DNA of 64,000 nucleotides from Bacteroidales bacterium (GTDB taxonomy: Bacteria > Bacteroidota > Bacteroidia > Bacteroidales > VadinHA17). Of this stretch, positions 31,999 to 43,285 are shown piece by piece. The stretch spans positions 1 to 64,000 of the forward strand of contig JARKQN010000065.1 in assembly GCA_029974835.1 (NCBI GenBank), in the 5' to 3' direction. Positions within the stretch are counted from its first letter, which is position 1. Every line of letters starts with the position of its first letter. The notes below the pieces were generated by a model. That model was not told where the DNA came from and searched no databases. It saw nothing but the letters and a program-made list of their open reading frames with translations. A program made the position numbers and the translations under genes.

Positions 31999-34900
31999 CT
32001 ATTGTTTCATTCCCGGCTGCAGCAACCTGATATAGTTATTGTAATAACCATCAAGCTTATTGTTAAGCTCCTTTGCCACTTCGGTAAAACCGTTTGCCTG
32101 GGCGGCATTGGCCGTCCTTGAAATCAGCTGTATTGCTGTCTGAATTTCATAGTCGGCTGATTCAATTAAATCCTGCTTCTGCCTGAAAAAATAATCAAGC
32201 CTGGCCGTATAGTATTCTGAAAGGCCTGTTGTAAGTTTAAGAGCTTTTTCACTCCCGCCGCACAAATAATAAGCTTCGATAATATCGGGAATAAACATGT
32301 CGTAGGGGACCTTATCAACCGGGATTGTTTCCATGCAGTGATCGAGGACCTTCATGGCTTTTTCTTTTTCACCCGAGGATGCAAGTTCTTTGGCAAGTCT
32401 GGCGTGATTATATCTGGCTTTAACGACAGTAAGTGTGCGCTTGTGGTTATAGTCGATGAAAACGCCTTCCTCCTTTGCGCCTCCCCATACGAACCTGTTC
32501 ATAAGATTATCGTAGAGGATATCCGTATCGATTCTGCCGTAATCGAGCCAGCTTCGGTTTTGTGATTTTACGGGTACAAGCCTGTAGGCCAGACCTTCAA
32601 GCTGAAAATATTCCTCAAGCCCCATAGCATCGTTATGGTATCCTGTAACGAAATATACCGGCCTTTTCCAGTTGTTGTTGGCAAGTATGTCGAGAACGAT
32701 CAGCTGGCTCTTTATGATTGAACTGCCTTTAAGGGTTATGTCGATGTATGGAACGATTTTATCGGCATCTTCTCTTTTAACCGTTCCGGAGGCCAATACC
32801 GCTGCCGTATCGACAGGAATCCGTATGGTACGGGTGGGAATTACGTCAAGTATTTCAGTAGGTGAGACCCTGACCTTGGTTCCTTCATTTTCGCTCATCA
32901 CCCAGTCGATTACGGTTTTGATGTTAACCGGGTCTTTGGTTTTTTCGACTATAAAAATCTGGTTGTTGACGCCGTCATAATATTTTGACGGAGGCAGTGA
33001 CAGAGGGAGCGGCGCCGATTCGTAGGTTCTCCGCTTCATCTGGTCGATATACCAGTCGGTGTTAAGAAGCATCAGGTTGCATACCCTGACATCGGTCCGC
33101 ATTCCTTCAACTTCCTGGGCATACCAGAGAGGGAAGGTATCATTATCACCGTTTGTAAACAGAATTGCATCGGGAGCGCATGAATTCAGATAATTGAAAG
33201 CAACATCCCGTGCAAGATAACGTCCCGATCTGTCGTGATCATCCCAGTTCTGGGTTCCCATAATCAGGGGAACAGCAGCCAGGCACAGCACCCCGGAAAC
33301 TACAGATGACAACCGTTCGCCCGTCAGCCCTGAAAGCCATTCAAAGAGAGCGAGTACTCCAAGTCCTATCCAGACCGCATAGAAGTAGAAAGAGCCTGCG
33401 TAGGCATAATCCCTTTCCCTGGGCTGGTTGGGATACTGGTTAAGATAAACCACGATGGCCACCCCGGTCATTATGAACAACAACATTATTATGCCCCAGT
33501 CGCGGTTATCCTTCGAGAGATGGTAAAATAAACCGATAAGCCCCAGGATAAAAGGAAGCATGTAATACACGTTTCTTGAAGGTTCATTTTTCATCTCCTC
33601 AGGCATGTCTTTGATAGTTCCCACCCTCGGGGCATCAAGAAACCCGATTCCCGTGATCCAGTTGCCGTTCACGGCTCCTCCGTAACTCTGTGTATCATTT
33701 TGCCTGCCCGAGAAATTCCACATAAAATAACGGAAGTACATAAAGTCGAGCTGGTACCTGAAGAAGAACCGGAGGTTCTCGCCGAAAGTCGGTTTTCGCA
33801 ACGTTTTACGTTCGCCGCCGCGTTCTGTTACCTGCATGGGTATCCCTTTCATACGCGACCATTCCTGGTAAATCTGCTGGTGATCGCTCTGGTCGCTCCA
33901 CATCCTGGGGAAAACAGTTTCAAACCTTTCATCGTATTTCCTCACCAGATCGTGGCTGGTAATCTTGTATTTTCCGTCAACAACACTGTACCGGGGTTTG
34001 CCGTCCTGGTAATCGGTTACAGGCGCATTGAAGTAAGGCCCGTGGAAAAGAGGACGCGAACCGTATTGCTCCCTGTTAAGGAAATAGAGAAGATTAAAGG
34101 GATTTTCCGGATTGTTTTCGTCAAGCGGAGGATTTGCCGAAGAACGAATAACAATAATTGCTGTGGCTGAATATCCTATGTAAATTACAGCGATGGCTGT
34201 AAGAACCGTATTAAGAAGACGAGTGTTGCCGGCGGCGGCATAGAATACGAATGCGGCAAGAAGCCCCAGTGCAATAATATTCAGAAAGAATGAACCTGAG
34301 ATAATCCACATCCCTGAAAAGAAAAGAGCCCCCATGGCATAAACCGAAATCTTGCTTTTTCCCCGCGAAAGAAGTGTTGACCTTATTGCAAGTGTAAAAA
34401 ACAAAACTATCAGGATGGCCAGGAATATCATTCCGCTGTTAACCGGCAGGCCGAGAGTGTTCACAAAGAAAAGGTCAAATTTCGAAGCAAGCGTTACAAC
34501 TCCCGGTATAATACCGTAAAGCAGCAATGCAAGGAGGATAAAGGAGATGCCTGTTGAGATGATGAATCCTTTCCATGAAAATGGGTATTTCTTAAAATAA
34601 TAAACAAGGACAATTCCCGGCAGGGTAAGAAGGTTAAGCAGATGTACTCCGATGGAAAGGCCCATCAGGAAGGCAATGAGTATTATCCACCTGTCGGCCC
34701 AGGCTTCTTCGGAAGACTCTTCCCATTTCAGAATTGCCCAGAAAACAGCTGCAGTGAAGAGAGAAGAAAGAGCATAAACTTCTCCCTCAACGGCCGAGAA
34801 CCAGAAAGAGTCGGAAAACGTGTATGCAAGCGCGCCGACAACTCCGGCCGACATTATCGCCGTAATGCGCCCCGGAGTATAATCCTCTTCACTCCTGATC

Positions 34901-35217
34901 AGGATCTTCCCTGCGAGATGTGTTATTGTCCAGAAAAGAAAAAGAATGGTGAACGCACTTGCAAGAGCCGACATTGCATTAACCATTGCGGCAACCTTCG
35001 ATACATCACCTCCGGCCAGAAGGGTGAAGGCCCGCCCGATCACCATAAAAACAGGGTTTCCGGGAGGGTGCCCAACCTCAAGCTTAAAAGCCGAAGCAAT
35101 AAACTCGCCACAGTCCCACAGACTTGCGGTAGGCTCGATTGTAAGAAGGTAGGTTGCAGCTGCGGCCAGGAAAACCACCCAGCCGGTTATCAGGTTTATC
35201 TGCCTGTATTTTATCAT
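31999..35217 (-). CDS. DUF2723 large multi-pass membrane protein
   Basis: 1072 residues. The N-terminal half is an integral membrane domain of about 14 hydrophobic segments, starting with ITGWVVFLAAAATYLLTIEPTASLWDCGEFIASAFKLEVGHPPGNP; the acidic pair in LWDCGE matches the first-loop DE motif of GT-C-type glycosyltransferases such as protein O-mannosyltransferases. A large exported domain follows (from about 660: FTNGDNDTFPLWYAQEVEG) and a helical TPR-like tail. Bacteroidota modify many exported proteins with O-glycans; a role in such transfer is inferred. The ATG at 35217 is preferred to an upstream start at 35268. Confidence 0.85.
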   Translation of the reverse strand: MIKYRQINLITGWVVFLAAAATYLLTIEPTASLWDCGEFIASAFKLEVGHPPGNPVFMVIGRAFTLLAGGDVSKVAAMVNAMSALASAFTILFLFWTITHLAGKILIRSEEDYTPGRITAIMSAGVVGALAYTFSDSFWFSAVEGEVYALSSLFTAAVFWAILKWEESSEEAWADRWIILIAFLMGLSIGVHLLNLLTLPGIVLVYYFKKYPFSWKGFIISTGISFILLALLLYGIIPGVVTLASKFDLFFVNTLGLPVNSGMIFLAILIVLFFTLAIRSTLLSRGKSKISVYAMGALFFSGMWIISGSFFLNIIALGLLAAFVFYAAAGNTRLLNTVLTAIAVIYIGYSATAIIVIRSSANPPLDENNPENPFNLLYFLNREQYGSRPLFHGPYFNAPVTDYQDGKPRYSVVDGKYKITSHDLVRKYDERFETVFPRMWSDQSDHQQIYQEWSRMKGIPMQVTERGGERKTLRKPTFGENLRFFFRYQLDFMYFRYFMWNFSGRQNDTQSYGGAVNGNWITGIGFLDAPRVGTIKDMPEEMKNEPSRNVYYMLPFILGLIGLFYHLSKDNRDWGIIMLLFIMTGVAIVVYLNQYPNQPRERDYAYAGSFYFYAVWIGLGVLALFEWLSGLTGERLSSVVSGVLCLAAVPLIMGTQNWDDHDRSGRYLARDVAFNYLNSCAPDAILFTNGDNDTFPLWYAQEVEGMRTDVRVCNLMLLNTDWYIDQMKRRTYESAPLPLSLPPSKYYDGVNNQIFIVEKTKDPVNIKTVIDWVMSENEGTKVRVSPTEILDVIPTRTIRIPVDTAAVLASGTVKREDADKIVPYIDITLKGSSIIKSQLIVLDILANNNWKRPVYFVTGYHNDAMGLEEYFQLEGLAYRLVPVKSQNRSWLDYGRIDTDILYDNLMNRFVWGGAKEEGVFIDYNHKRTLTVVKARYNHARLAKELASSGEKEKAMKVLDHCMETIPVDKVPYDMFIPDIIEAYYLCGGSEKALKLTTGLSEYYTARLDYFFRQKQDLIESADYEIQTAIQLISRTANAAQANGFTEVAKELNNKLDGYYNNYIRLLQPGMKQ

Positions 35218-35348
35218 GATAAAGGGTTTGATCTGTATCCGTTTAAAACAGGTGTCGAAATTACTCAATTTTTCTTAAAGATTATGTCCGGGAGCAAGTG
35301 GGAAGTAAACCTGCCCGCCATGCCGGAGCAGGTATAATTTTACAAACA

Positions 35349-35380
35349 TTGCTCAGGGTAGGTTTAATTCTTTATTTTTG
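35349..35380 (+). promoter_or_regulatory. Promoter of the 961-residue envelope protein
   Basis: TTG (35349-35351), 21 bases, TATTTTTG (35373-35380, exact TAnnTTTG), 14 bases before the ATG at 35395. An inverted repeat ACCTGC/GCAGGT lies further upstream. Confidence 0.55.
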
Positions 35381-35394
35381 GGTAAAATATTCCC

Positions 35395-38280
35395 ATGAGA
35401 GTTGCCCCGGCCGGTTTAATTCTGATTCTTTCCCTTGGCTTCAGCTTAAAAGCCTCGGCACAGTACTATGATACAGGTGAAGATCCGGCATCAGTTAAAT
35501 GGCTTCAGATAAAAACCGACAGGTTCAGGGTGATCTACCCGGAATCATACGGAAAAGAGGGGGTTAATTTTGCCAGGACTCTTGATTATGCCTATTCAGA
35601 ACTTGTAAATTACTACGGTGAAAGAAAGTTCAGAATTCCGGTAATTATTCACAACTATACGGTGAAATCGAACGGATATGTGGCGTGGGCTCCCAGGCGG
35701 ATGGAGTTATTTCCGACACCTGAACAAAATGCCGTTCCGATGGACAATGCCCTGCAGCTTTCACTTCATGAAATGACCCATGTTATGCAGATGAGTTCGC
35801 TCAGGCAGGGTATCTCGGGAATTCTGTCTCTGCCGCTCGGAGAACATTACATCGGTGCAATTGCAGGGTTTCTGCCAATGTGGTTTATGGAGGGTGACGC
35901 CGTGCTGATGGAGACAATGCTTTCTGAATCGGGCAGGGGAAGGGCTCCCTCCTTCAACAAGGAGGTCAAAGCCCTTGCAGTCGAAAGAGGTAAAATGTAC
36001 AGTTACGACAAAATTCTGCTGGGATCGTACAGGAACTTTACACCCGACGAATACAAATACGGCTACCGTATGGTTGAATGGGTTGCAAAGAACCAGGGAT
36101 ATAATGTATGGAACAAAGCCCTTGGATTTACGGCAAAATATCCTTTTACAATTGTGCCCTTTAACCTCGGCTTGTCATCTGGAGCCGGTCTTACAAAACA
36201 GAAGGTATTCACCCAGACTTTCAGATCCCTTGCCGGGGAATGGAAGAAAGAAGAAGAAAGATTTCCAACTGATTCATATTTGCCGGTTAACACCTCAAAG
36301 GGAAGGAACTACATAAACTATTATTCGCCTGTTATTGCAGGCAGCGGACATATAGCAGCAATAAAGGTCTCAATGTACGATCCTCCGGCAATAGTAATGA
36401 TAAATACCGCAACCGGGGAGGAGAAGAAACTTGTCACTCCCGGTTATCTTTACCCGTATTTTATTTCGGGGGCTGCCGGAAAAATCGTTTGGGTTGAGAC
36501 GCAACCTGATCCGCGGTGGGCAAACAGGGAATACTCTGTAATAAGGTTATATGACATTAATCGTGGCTCCGTGCGTCAGTTAACTTTTCGCAGCAGATAC
36601 ATGGCCGCAGCAATCTCTCCCGACGGCCGGTTCATTGCTGCAGTCGAAAACAGTGTCTCAAATGAAAACAGTGTTTCCATTGTGGATGCCTTTAACGGCG
36701 ATATTTTGGAAAAATTTAATGTCCCCGGCAACCTCTATCCCCAGCGTCCCCAATGGTCTCCTTCCGGCGACAGGATAACTTTTATATCTCTCTCCGGCGA
36801 AGGAGAAGGGATCATCTGCCTGGATACGAAGAACGGAACATGGCAGACACTCCTGAAACAGGGAAGAAATGATATTCAGTCGGCATTTCTGAGAAATGAT
36901 TCGCTGTTTTACATCAGTTCAGCCTCCTCTGCCGACAATCTCTGGCTTCTTACTCCTTCGGGGGAGGAGAAGAGGCTGACCGGTTCGAGGTTTGGAGTCT
37001 ATGACATTACCTTAACTGGCGACACTCTTTTCTTCACCGATTATAAAATGTCGGGATATGATATCTGCATGCTCAGTCTGAGAAAGGTCTCCATTCGCGA
37101 AGCCCATTCTCAATTCGACACAAAGCTTCTTCCTGATATTCAGCGGAACAGTGTTAATAAATTAACAGAAACCGGAGGGGCACCGGAATATACGCCAAAG
37201 CCTTACCGGAAATGGCTACACCCTCTGAGGGTGCATAGCTGGTTGCCTTTTTACGCCGATATTGAACAGGTTAAGAGTGATCCTCTGGCTCTGTCGCCGG
37301 GCCTGACATTATTTTCCCAGAATGACCTCAGTACACTGGTAACCACGGCCGGATATGAGCGGTCGAATGGCTTTGATTATCTGCACCTTGGGTTAACATG
37401 GAAGGGATGGTTTCCGGTCATTGAAACGGGTGCAGACTACGGAGGTTATCCCGAAATACTGAAATTTTCCAATAATGTACCCGATCCTTCATTTGTACCT
37501 GTGGCTTTGAAATTCAGAAATACAGTTTCACTGCCGTTATCGTTCAGAAGAGGAAACCTTTCGGCCTATATAAGACCTTCAGTAACGGCCGTTCACAACA
37601 CAAGTTTAATCTATATAAAAGAAAGCAATGTTTATGACAGGGGTCAGACGGAGATGACAGGCAGGGCATTCCTTTCATTGTACTCCGCTTCGGGGATGAG
37701 AGACATTTACCCCAGGTGGGCGCTGGTGGCTGATTATTCATATACGTCCTTTCCGTGGGACCGTGATATTTATGGCACTATGTCGACCTTCAGTACAACT
37801 TTATACATGCCGGGCCTTGTAAAAAATCACGGGCTCAGGCTGAGATATAACACAGATCATCAGAACCCCGAAAAACTGGTATTATACAACAGGGCGGAAT
37901 GGCCGAGAAGCTACAGTAATATAATTTCAAAGGAGCTTAATTCTTTTTCGGCGGATTATGTTTTCCCGCTGCTTTATCCTGACCTGAATATACCATCGTT
38001 TTTGTATGTGAAAAGACTCAGAGGAGGTTTGTTTTATGATTATGCAACCGGCACCGACAATATTTATCTCCAGAGTTCAGGTAATATTTATGTAAACAAG
38101 ACCGAGACTTTCAGGTCGTTTGGAACGGAACTTCTTGCCGACTTTTTTGTGCTGAGGATTCCGTTTATGATTTCCGGAGGAGTTGAGGCCGCATGGCGTA
38201 ATGTAAATGAGGCCCCCTGGTTCAGGCTCATTTTTAATATTGACATTTACGGGATGATGGTTGGCCGTTACAGAATGTAA
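35395..38280 (+). CDS. Gluzincin-like / beta-propeller / beta-barrel envelope protein
   Basis: A 961-residue protein with a signal peptide (about 1-22). Residues about 25-270 look like a peptidase MA-type gluzincin domain: His125 and His129 in HEMTHVMQ and Glu166 in FMEGDAV form a plausible zinc site. A WD40/TolB-like propeller follows (about 300-590; for example MAAAISPDGRFIAAVENS and YPQRPQWSPSGDRITFIS). The last 300 residues alternate polar and aromatic residues like an outer-membrane barrel and end in an aromatic-rich strand (GMMVGRYRM). The order suggests a protease or binding domain anchored in the outer membrane. The substrate is unknown. It is convergent with the decarboxylase downstream. 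Confidence 0.75.
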   Translation: MRVAPAGLILILSLGFSLKASAQYYDTGEDPASVKWLQIKTDRFRVIYPESYGKEGVNFARTLDYAYSELVNYYGERKFRIPVIIHNYTVKSNGYVAWAPRRMELFPTPEQNAVPMDNALQLSLHEMTHVMQMSSLRQGISGILSLPLGEHYIGAIAGFLPMWFMEGDAVLMETMLSESGRGRAPSFNKEVKALAVERGKMYSYDKILLGSYRNFTPDEYKYGYRMVEWVAKNQGYNVWNKALGFTAKYPFTIVPFNLGLSSGAGLTKQKVFTQTFRSLAGEWKKEEERFPTDSYLPVNTSKGRNYINYYSPVIAGSGHIAAIKVSMYDPPAIVMINTATGEEKKLVTPGYLYPYFISGAAGKIVWVETQPDPRWANREYSVIRLYDINRGSVRQLTFRSRYMAAAISPDGRFIAAVENSVSNENSVSIVDAFNGDILEKFNVPGNLYPQRPQWSPSGDRITFISLSGEGEGIICLDTKNGTWQTLLKQGRNDIQSAFLRNDSLFYISSASSADNLWLLTPSGEEKRLTGSRFGVYDITLTGDTLFFTDYKMSGYDICMLSLRKVSIREAHSQFDTKLLPDIQRNSVNKLTETGGAPEYTPKPYRKWLHPLRVHSWLPFYADIEQVKSDPLALSPGLTLFSQNDLSTLVTTAGYERSNGFDYLHLGLTWKGWFPVIETGADYGGYPEILKFSNNVPDPSFVPVALKFRNTVSLPLSFRRGNLSAYIRPSVTAVHNTSLIYIKESNVYDRGQTEMTGRAFLSLYSASGMRDIYPRWALVADYSYTSFPWDRDIYGTMSTFSTTLYMPGLVKNHGLRLRYNTDHQNPEKLVLYNRAEWPRSYSNIISKELNSFSADYVFPLLYPDLNIPSFLYVKRLRGGLFYDYATGTDNIYLQSSGNIYVNKTETFRSFGTELLADFFVLRIPFMISGGVEAAWRNVNEAPWFRLIFNIDIYGMMVGRYRM

Positions 38281-38301
38281 AAGAAAAATCATCGGGGGCT
38301 T

Positions 38302-39723
38302 TCAACGGGGGGCCATACTCCTGGCGGTTTCTTTTATCAGAGTCCAGGAATTTTCAACGTGTTCCATGGTAACGTTTGTCTGTGCAGTAACCATGCGGAG
38401 AGTGTATCTGCCGTTCACTTTTGTATGGGTAAGATACATTTTGCCGGAGTCGTTCAGCGCATGATTCAGTTTCTCATTTATTTTATCCGTTTCTTCAGCG
38501 TTTGCGTTACGGGGCCTGTACCTGAAACAGACGGTGTTAAGGGTAACCGGTGCCGCGATCTCAAAATCAGGTTCCCGCGAAATCATTCCGGCAAGTCTGC
38601 GGGCAATATCTATGTGATTTCTTACCATTCTTGCAAGACCTTCGCGGCCATATATCCTGATTACGCACCACAGCTTCAAAGCTCTGAATCTTCTGCCCAG
38701 CGGCACCCCCCAGTCGCGGTAATCATTTACCTGTCCCCTGGTTCTTGTTTTCAGGTATTCGGGCAATATCTCAAATGTGCGGATCAGCGCTGCGGCATCC
38801 CTTACAAAATATGCACTGCAGTCGAAGTTTGTAAACATCCATTTGTGCGGGTTAAAGACAAAACTGTCGATATATTCACTGCCATCGATCATCCACCTGT
38901 ATTCGGGGAGTATCAGTGCCGTGCCTGCAAGAGCAGCATCGACATGAAGCCAGACACCGTGGCGGTGACAGATTTCGCCGATCTCCCTCAGGGGATCTAT
39001 TGCCGTAACACCTGTTGTGCCAAGGGTTGCGACCACACAAAAGGGCTTAAATCCGGCCTTCAGATCTTTTTCAATGGCTGCCGAAAGTTCCTCAGGGTCC
39101 ATTGAGAAGTCGGGCCGGGTTTTTATTTTAATAAGATTTTTAATGCCGATCCCTGCTATCTTAACTGCTTTGTCGACCGATGAGTGGGCCTGAGTGGAGC
39201 AGTAAATACGCAATACGGGGTTTCCTGTAAAACCATTCTCATTGATACTGTATTGGGTGGTTTTTTCCCTGGCTGTCAGAATTGCGGCCAGTGTTGAAGT
39301 TGAGGCCGTGTCCTGGATGACGCCCTCGAAGGTTTCGGGAAGGCCTGTCATATCGCGAAGCCAGTGCATCATCCTTTCCTCGAGTTCGGCTGCGGCAGGC
39401 GAGGTCTCCCATATCATGCCCTGGACAGCCAGCGTTGAAGTGAGCATCTCGGCGAGTATGGATGGCGGGCTGGCATTTGCAGGAAAGTATGCATAAAAGT
39501 TCGGGCTCTGCCAGTGGGTAATTCCTGGCATTATGATATTCAGAAAATCATCGAAAAAATCGTGAAAAGATTCAGGTTCGTCAGGTGGATTGTCAGGAAG
39601 CCGGCTTAAAATTTCACCCGGTTTTGATTTTGATTTTACCGGGTAGGAAGCCACATTCTCCATGTAGGAGGCCATCCATTCCACAAGGTCGTGAGCATGC
39701 TTTTTAAATTCTGACGGTTCCAT
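38302..39723 (-). CDS. Aromatic-L-amino-acid decarboxylase, close to eukaryotic DDC
   Basis: 473 residues, nearly collinear with animal and plant aromatic amino-acid decarboxylases: NIIMPGITHWQSPNFYAYFP, GVIQDTASTSTLAAILTAR, VVATLGTTGVTAID, and FNPHKWMFTNFDCSAYFV with PLP-binding Lys294. Asp262 contacts the pyridine ring and His180 (TQAHSSV) stacks on PLP. Tyr323 (LPEYLKT), whose counterpart is Phe in the aldehyde synthases, is kept, so amine formation (for example tryptamine, tyramine or phenethylamine) is expected. It is cytoplasmic, single, and directly downstream of atpD-atpC on the same strand (1-base gap), so it may share their transcript. Confidence 0.88.
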   Translation of the reverse strand: MEPSEFKKHAHDLVEWMASYMENVASYPVKSKSKPGEILSRLPDNPPDEPESFHDFFDDFLNIIMPGITHWQSPNFYAYFPANASPPSILAEMLTSTLAVQGMIWETSPAAAELEERMMHWLRDMTGLPETFEGVIQDTASTSTLAAILTAREKTTQYSINENGFTGNPVLRIYCSTQAHSSVDKAVKIAGIGIKNLIKIKTRPDFSMDPEELSAAIEKDLKAGFKPFCVVATLGTTGVTAIDPLREIGEICHRHGVWLHVDAALAGTALILPEYRWMIDGSEYIDSFVFNPHKWMFTNFDCSAYFVRDAAALIRTFEILPEYLKTRTRGQVNDYRDWGVPLGRRFRALKLWCVIRIYGREGLARMVRNHIDIARRLAGMISREPDFEIAAPVTLNTVCFRYRPRNANAEETDKINEKLNHALNDSGKMYLTHTKVNGRYTLRMVTAQTNVTMEHVENSWTLIKETARSMAPR

Positions 39724-39724
39724 T

Positions 39725-39979
39725 TCAGGAAGCCACGGCGATTGATTCGGCCAGGAGGATAATGTGATTCATTTTAACTTCAATAACTCCGCCCGTTATT
39801 TCGTAATTAAGCACGTTGCCGGCCTGGTCAACAACTATAACGGGGCCTTTATCGAGAGTGGAAACGATCGGGGCATGGTCTTTCAGTACCTGGAAAGAGC
39901 CTTTACTTCCCGGGACTCTTACGGACTTAATGTCTCCCTCGTACACCTTCTGGTCGGGAGTTATTATTTCGATTTTCAT
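39725..39979 (-). CDS. atpC: ATP synthase F1 epsilon subunit
   Basis: 84 residues: MKIEIITPDQKVYEGDIKSV, GSKGSFQVLKDHAPIVSTL and a beta-rich end, matching the N-terminal beta-sandwich of epsilon. The C-terminal helical domain found in longer epsilon subunits is absent, as is common in Bacteroidota, so the usual epsilon helix that inhibits ATP hydrolysis is missing. Epsilon sits on the central stalk. It follows atpD by 6 bases and is separated from the rest of the ATP synthase genes. Confidence 0.93.
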   Translation of the reverse strand: MKIEIITPDQKVYEGDIKSVRVPGSKGSFQVLKDHAPIVSTLDKGPVIVVDQAGNVLNYEITGGVIEVKMNHIILLAESIAVAS

Positions 39980-39985
39980 CTCGTT

Positions 39986-41602
<1,617 letters not shown>

Positions 41603-41671
41603 TTATCCGGATTGTAATTTTTAACTTGTTTTTAATACTTATCTTTAAGGCAACAATTAAAAATAAATGTT

Positions 41672-42268
41672 ATGAAGAAAGTTTATACACTTTTATTTAT
41701 CGGTTTATTTGCTCTCCAGGCTGCTGAAGGTCAGTTTACAAAAGCCGGAGGGGGTCTGGGTTTTACGACGGGTTTCCCTTTTCACCAGCAGACCTGGGAG
41801 TCCAATCAGAGTACGAACTTTGATCTGTTTGCAAAAGGCATTTATGAGATCAGTGTTCCTCTGCACGTATCTCCATCCTTTACCTGGTTCATCCCGAATA
41901 TTACAAAGTCAACCATGCAGGCAGGTGAGGAAAAATATGTTGTATCGGCAATTATGTTTGATCTGAACGGGCACTACGTTTTCAACTCACTCGACAGGTT
42001 CGAATTTTACGGGCTTGCAGGGCTTGATATATTGCTGGCAAAAAGGAAATTTGTTTCCAATATTGACAATTATGAGCTCAAGGAAGTGGAGAAAGACAAT
42101 GCTATAGGGCTCAATGTCGGCGCAGGTACCTACATCAAGGTCACAAACCAGTTCGACCTCTTTGTTGAGGCCAAATACCTGGTAAGCAAATACGACCAGT
42201 TTATGCTTAATGCCGGCATACTGCTTAATCTGCAATGGATGAGCAGGAACGAGAATCCCGGATTGTAA
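41672..42268 (+). CDS. Outer-membrane beta-barrel protein (OmpX/porin-like)
   Basis: 198 residues with a signal peptide (KKVYTLLFIGLFALQAAEG). The mature part alternates aromatic and polar residues in about eight strands (YEISVPLHVSPSFTWF, RFEFYGLAGLDILLA, FDLFVEAKYLVS) and is a small outer-membrane barrel of the common Bacteroidota beta-barrel type. It lies on the opposite strand between atpG/polyprenyl synthase and atpD-atpC, and so interrupts the ATP synthase gene set. Ligand and role unknown. Confidence 0.8.
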   Translation: MKKVYTLLFIGLFALQAAEGQFTKAGGGLGFTTGFPFHQQTWESNQSTNFDLFAKGIYEISVPLHVSPSFTWFIPNITKSTMQAGEEKYVVSAIMFDLNGHYVFNSLDRFEFYGLAGLDILLAKRKFVSNIDNYELKEVEKDNAIGLNVGAGTYIKVTNQFDLFVEAKYLVSKYDQFMLNAGILLNLQWMSRNENPGL

Positions 42269-43246
42269 TCATGTGCTTCTCCGGGCAAGTGATTCGGCAA
42301 ATGCCCTGAGCTCGCTCTTTCTCTCGGCAGGTACAGATAAATTTTCAAGATTATCCATGGCTGAAGAAATATACTCTTCAGCTTTTTTTTCGGAAATGGA
42401 TTTTATGTCCAGGGAATCGTATATCTCTGTCACAGTGCTTATCTTCCCTCCGGGGTCGTAGCTTCTGTCATTTATCAGCGACTGGAGAATTTTTAATTTG
42501 TTGCCTGTAGCCAGTTCCATAGCCTTGACAAGCAGGAAAGTTTTTTTCCCTGAAATAATATCACCCCCCTTTGCCTTCCCGAATTTACCAGGCTCACTGT
42601 AAACATCCAGGAGGTCATCCTGTATCTGGAAGGCCAGGCCCAGATTTTTGCCCATTTCGCCGAGAAGATTAATCTCCTTCTGTCCGGCCCCTCCGATCAA
42701 AGCCCCTGTTCTAAGGCATCCGGAGAGAAGCACGGCGGTTTTGAGTTCTATCATTCTCAGGTATTCTGATTCGGAAACGGTTACCAGCTTCTCAAAATCC
42801 ATGTCGAGCTGCTGTCCGATGCAGACTTCCACGGCTGTCTGGTTATAAATCTTAAAAGCCGGCAGGAACTGTTCCGGCGGGAGATGGAGAAAACATGAAT
42901 TCGCGATGAAAGCCATCACATCACCCGATAAAATCGCCTGGTTAAGGTTCCATTTCACATGAACCGCGGGAAGATTTCTTCTTACCGCGGCATTATCCAT
43001 TATATCGTCATGTACAAGTGTGAAGTTGTGGAATATTTCGAATCCGGCCGCAGGAAGAACGGCATGGTCGATTTTGTCGGTAAAAATATTACAGGCCATA
43101 AGAGTCAGTACGGGCCTGATTCTTTTGCCTCCTGCAGAAAGGGTGTATCTGACCGGTTCGAATAATGCACCGGCTTCATCGGGCAGGTTCAGATTTCCGA
43201 GAGCCTTTTCCGAGAGATCTTTCAGATGATCATAAGTGTACAACAT
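42269..43246 (-). CDS. Polyprenyl (geranylgeranyl/farnesyl-type) diphosphate synthase
   Basis: 325 residues with both aspartate-rich motifs: LVHDDIMDNAAVRR (FARM) and FQIQDDLLDVYSEP (SARM), plus GGKRIRPVLTLMAC at the N terminus. Trans-prenyltransferases of this type condense isopentenyl diphosphate onto allylic primers. The FARM has two residues between its aspartates and lacks an aromatic pair immediately before it, so the chain length cannot be fixed from the sequence; geranylgeranyl or a longer product is possible. It follows atpG by 39 bases on the same strand. A link to quinone supply for respiration is possible but not shown. Confidence 0.88.
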   Translation of the reverse strand: MLYTYDHLKDLSEKALGNLNLPDEAGALFEPVRYTLSAGGKRIRPVLTLMACNIFTDKIDHAVLPAAGFEIFHNFTLVHDDIMDNAAVRRNLPAVHVKWNLNQAILSGDVMAFIANSCFLHLPPEQFLPAFKIYNQTAVEVCIGQQLDMDFEKLVTVSESEYLRMIELKTAVLLSGCLRTGALIGGAGQKEINLLGEMGKNLGLAFQIQDDLLDVYSEPGKFGKAKGGDIISGKKTFLLVKAMELATGNKLKILQSLINDRSYDPGGKISTVTEIYDSLDIKSISEKKAEEYISSAMDNLENLSVPAERKSELRAFAESLARRST

Positions 43247-43285
43247 ATGATGGAGAGATAAGCGGTACCTCAGGGCTTCCGGAGG

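Noticed and set aside
38359..39105. A 248-codon open frame on the plus strand, opposite the DDC-like gene
   Set aside because: It lies wholly inside a convincing minus-strand gene, has no domain and a cysteine-rich, low-quality composition. It is a shadow frame, as is the frame at 33700-34170 inside the DUF2723 gene.
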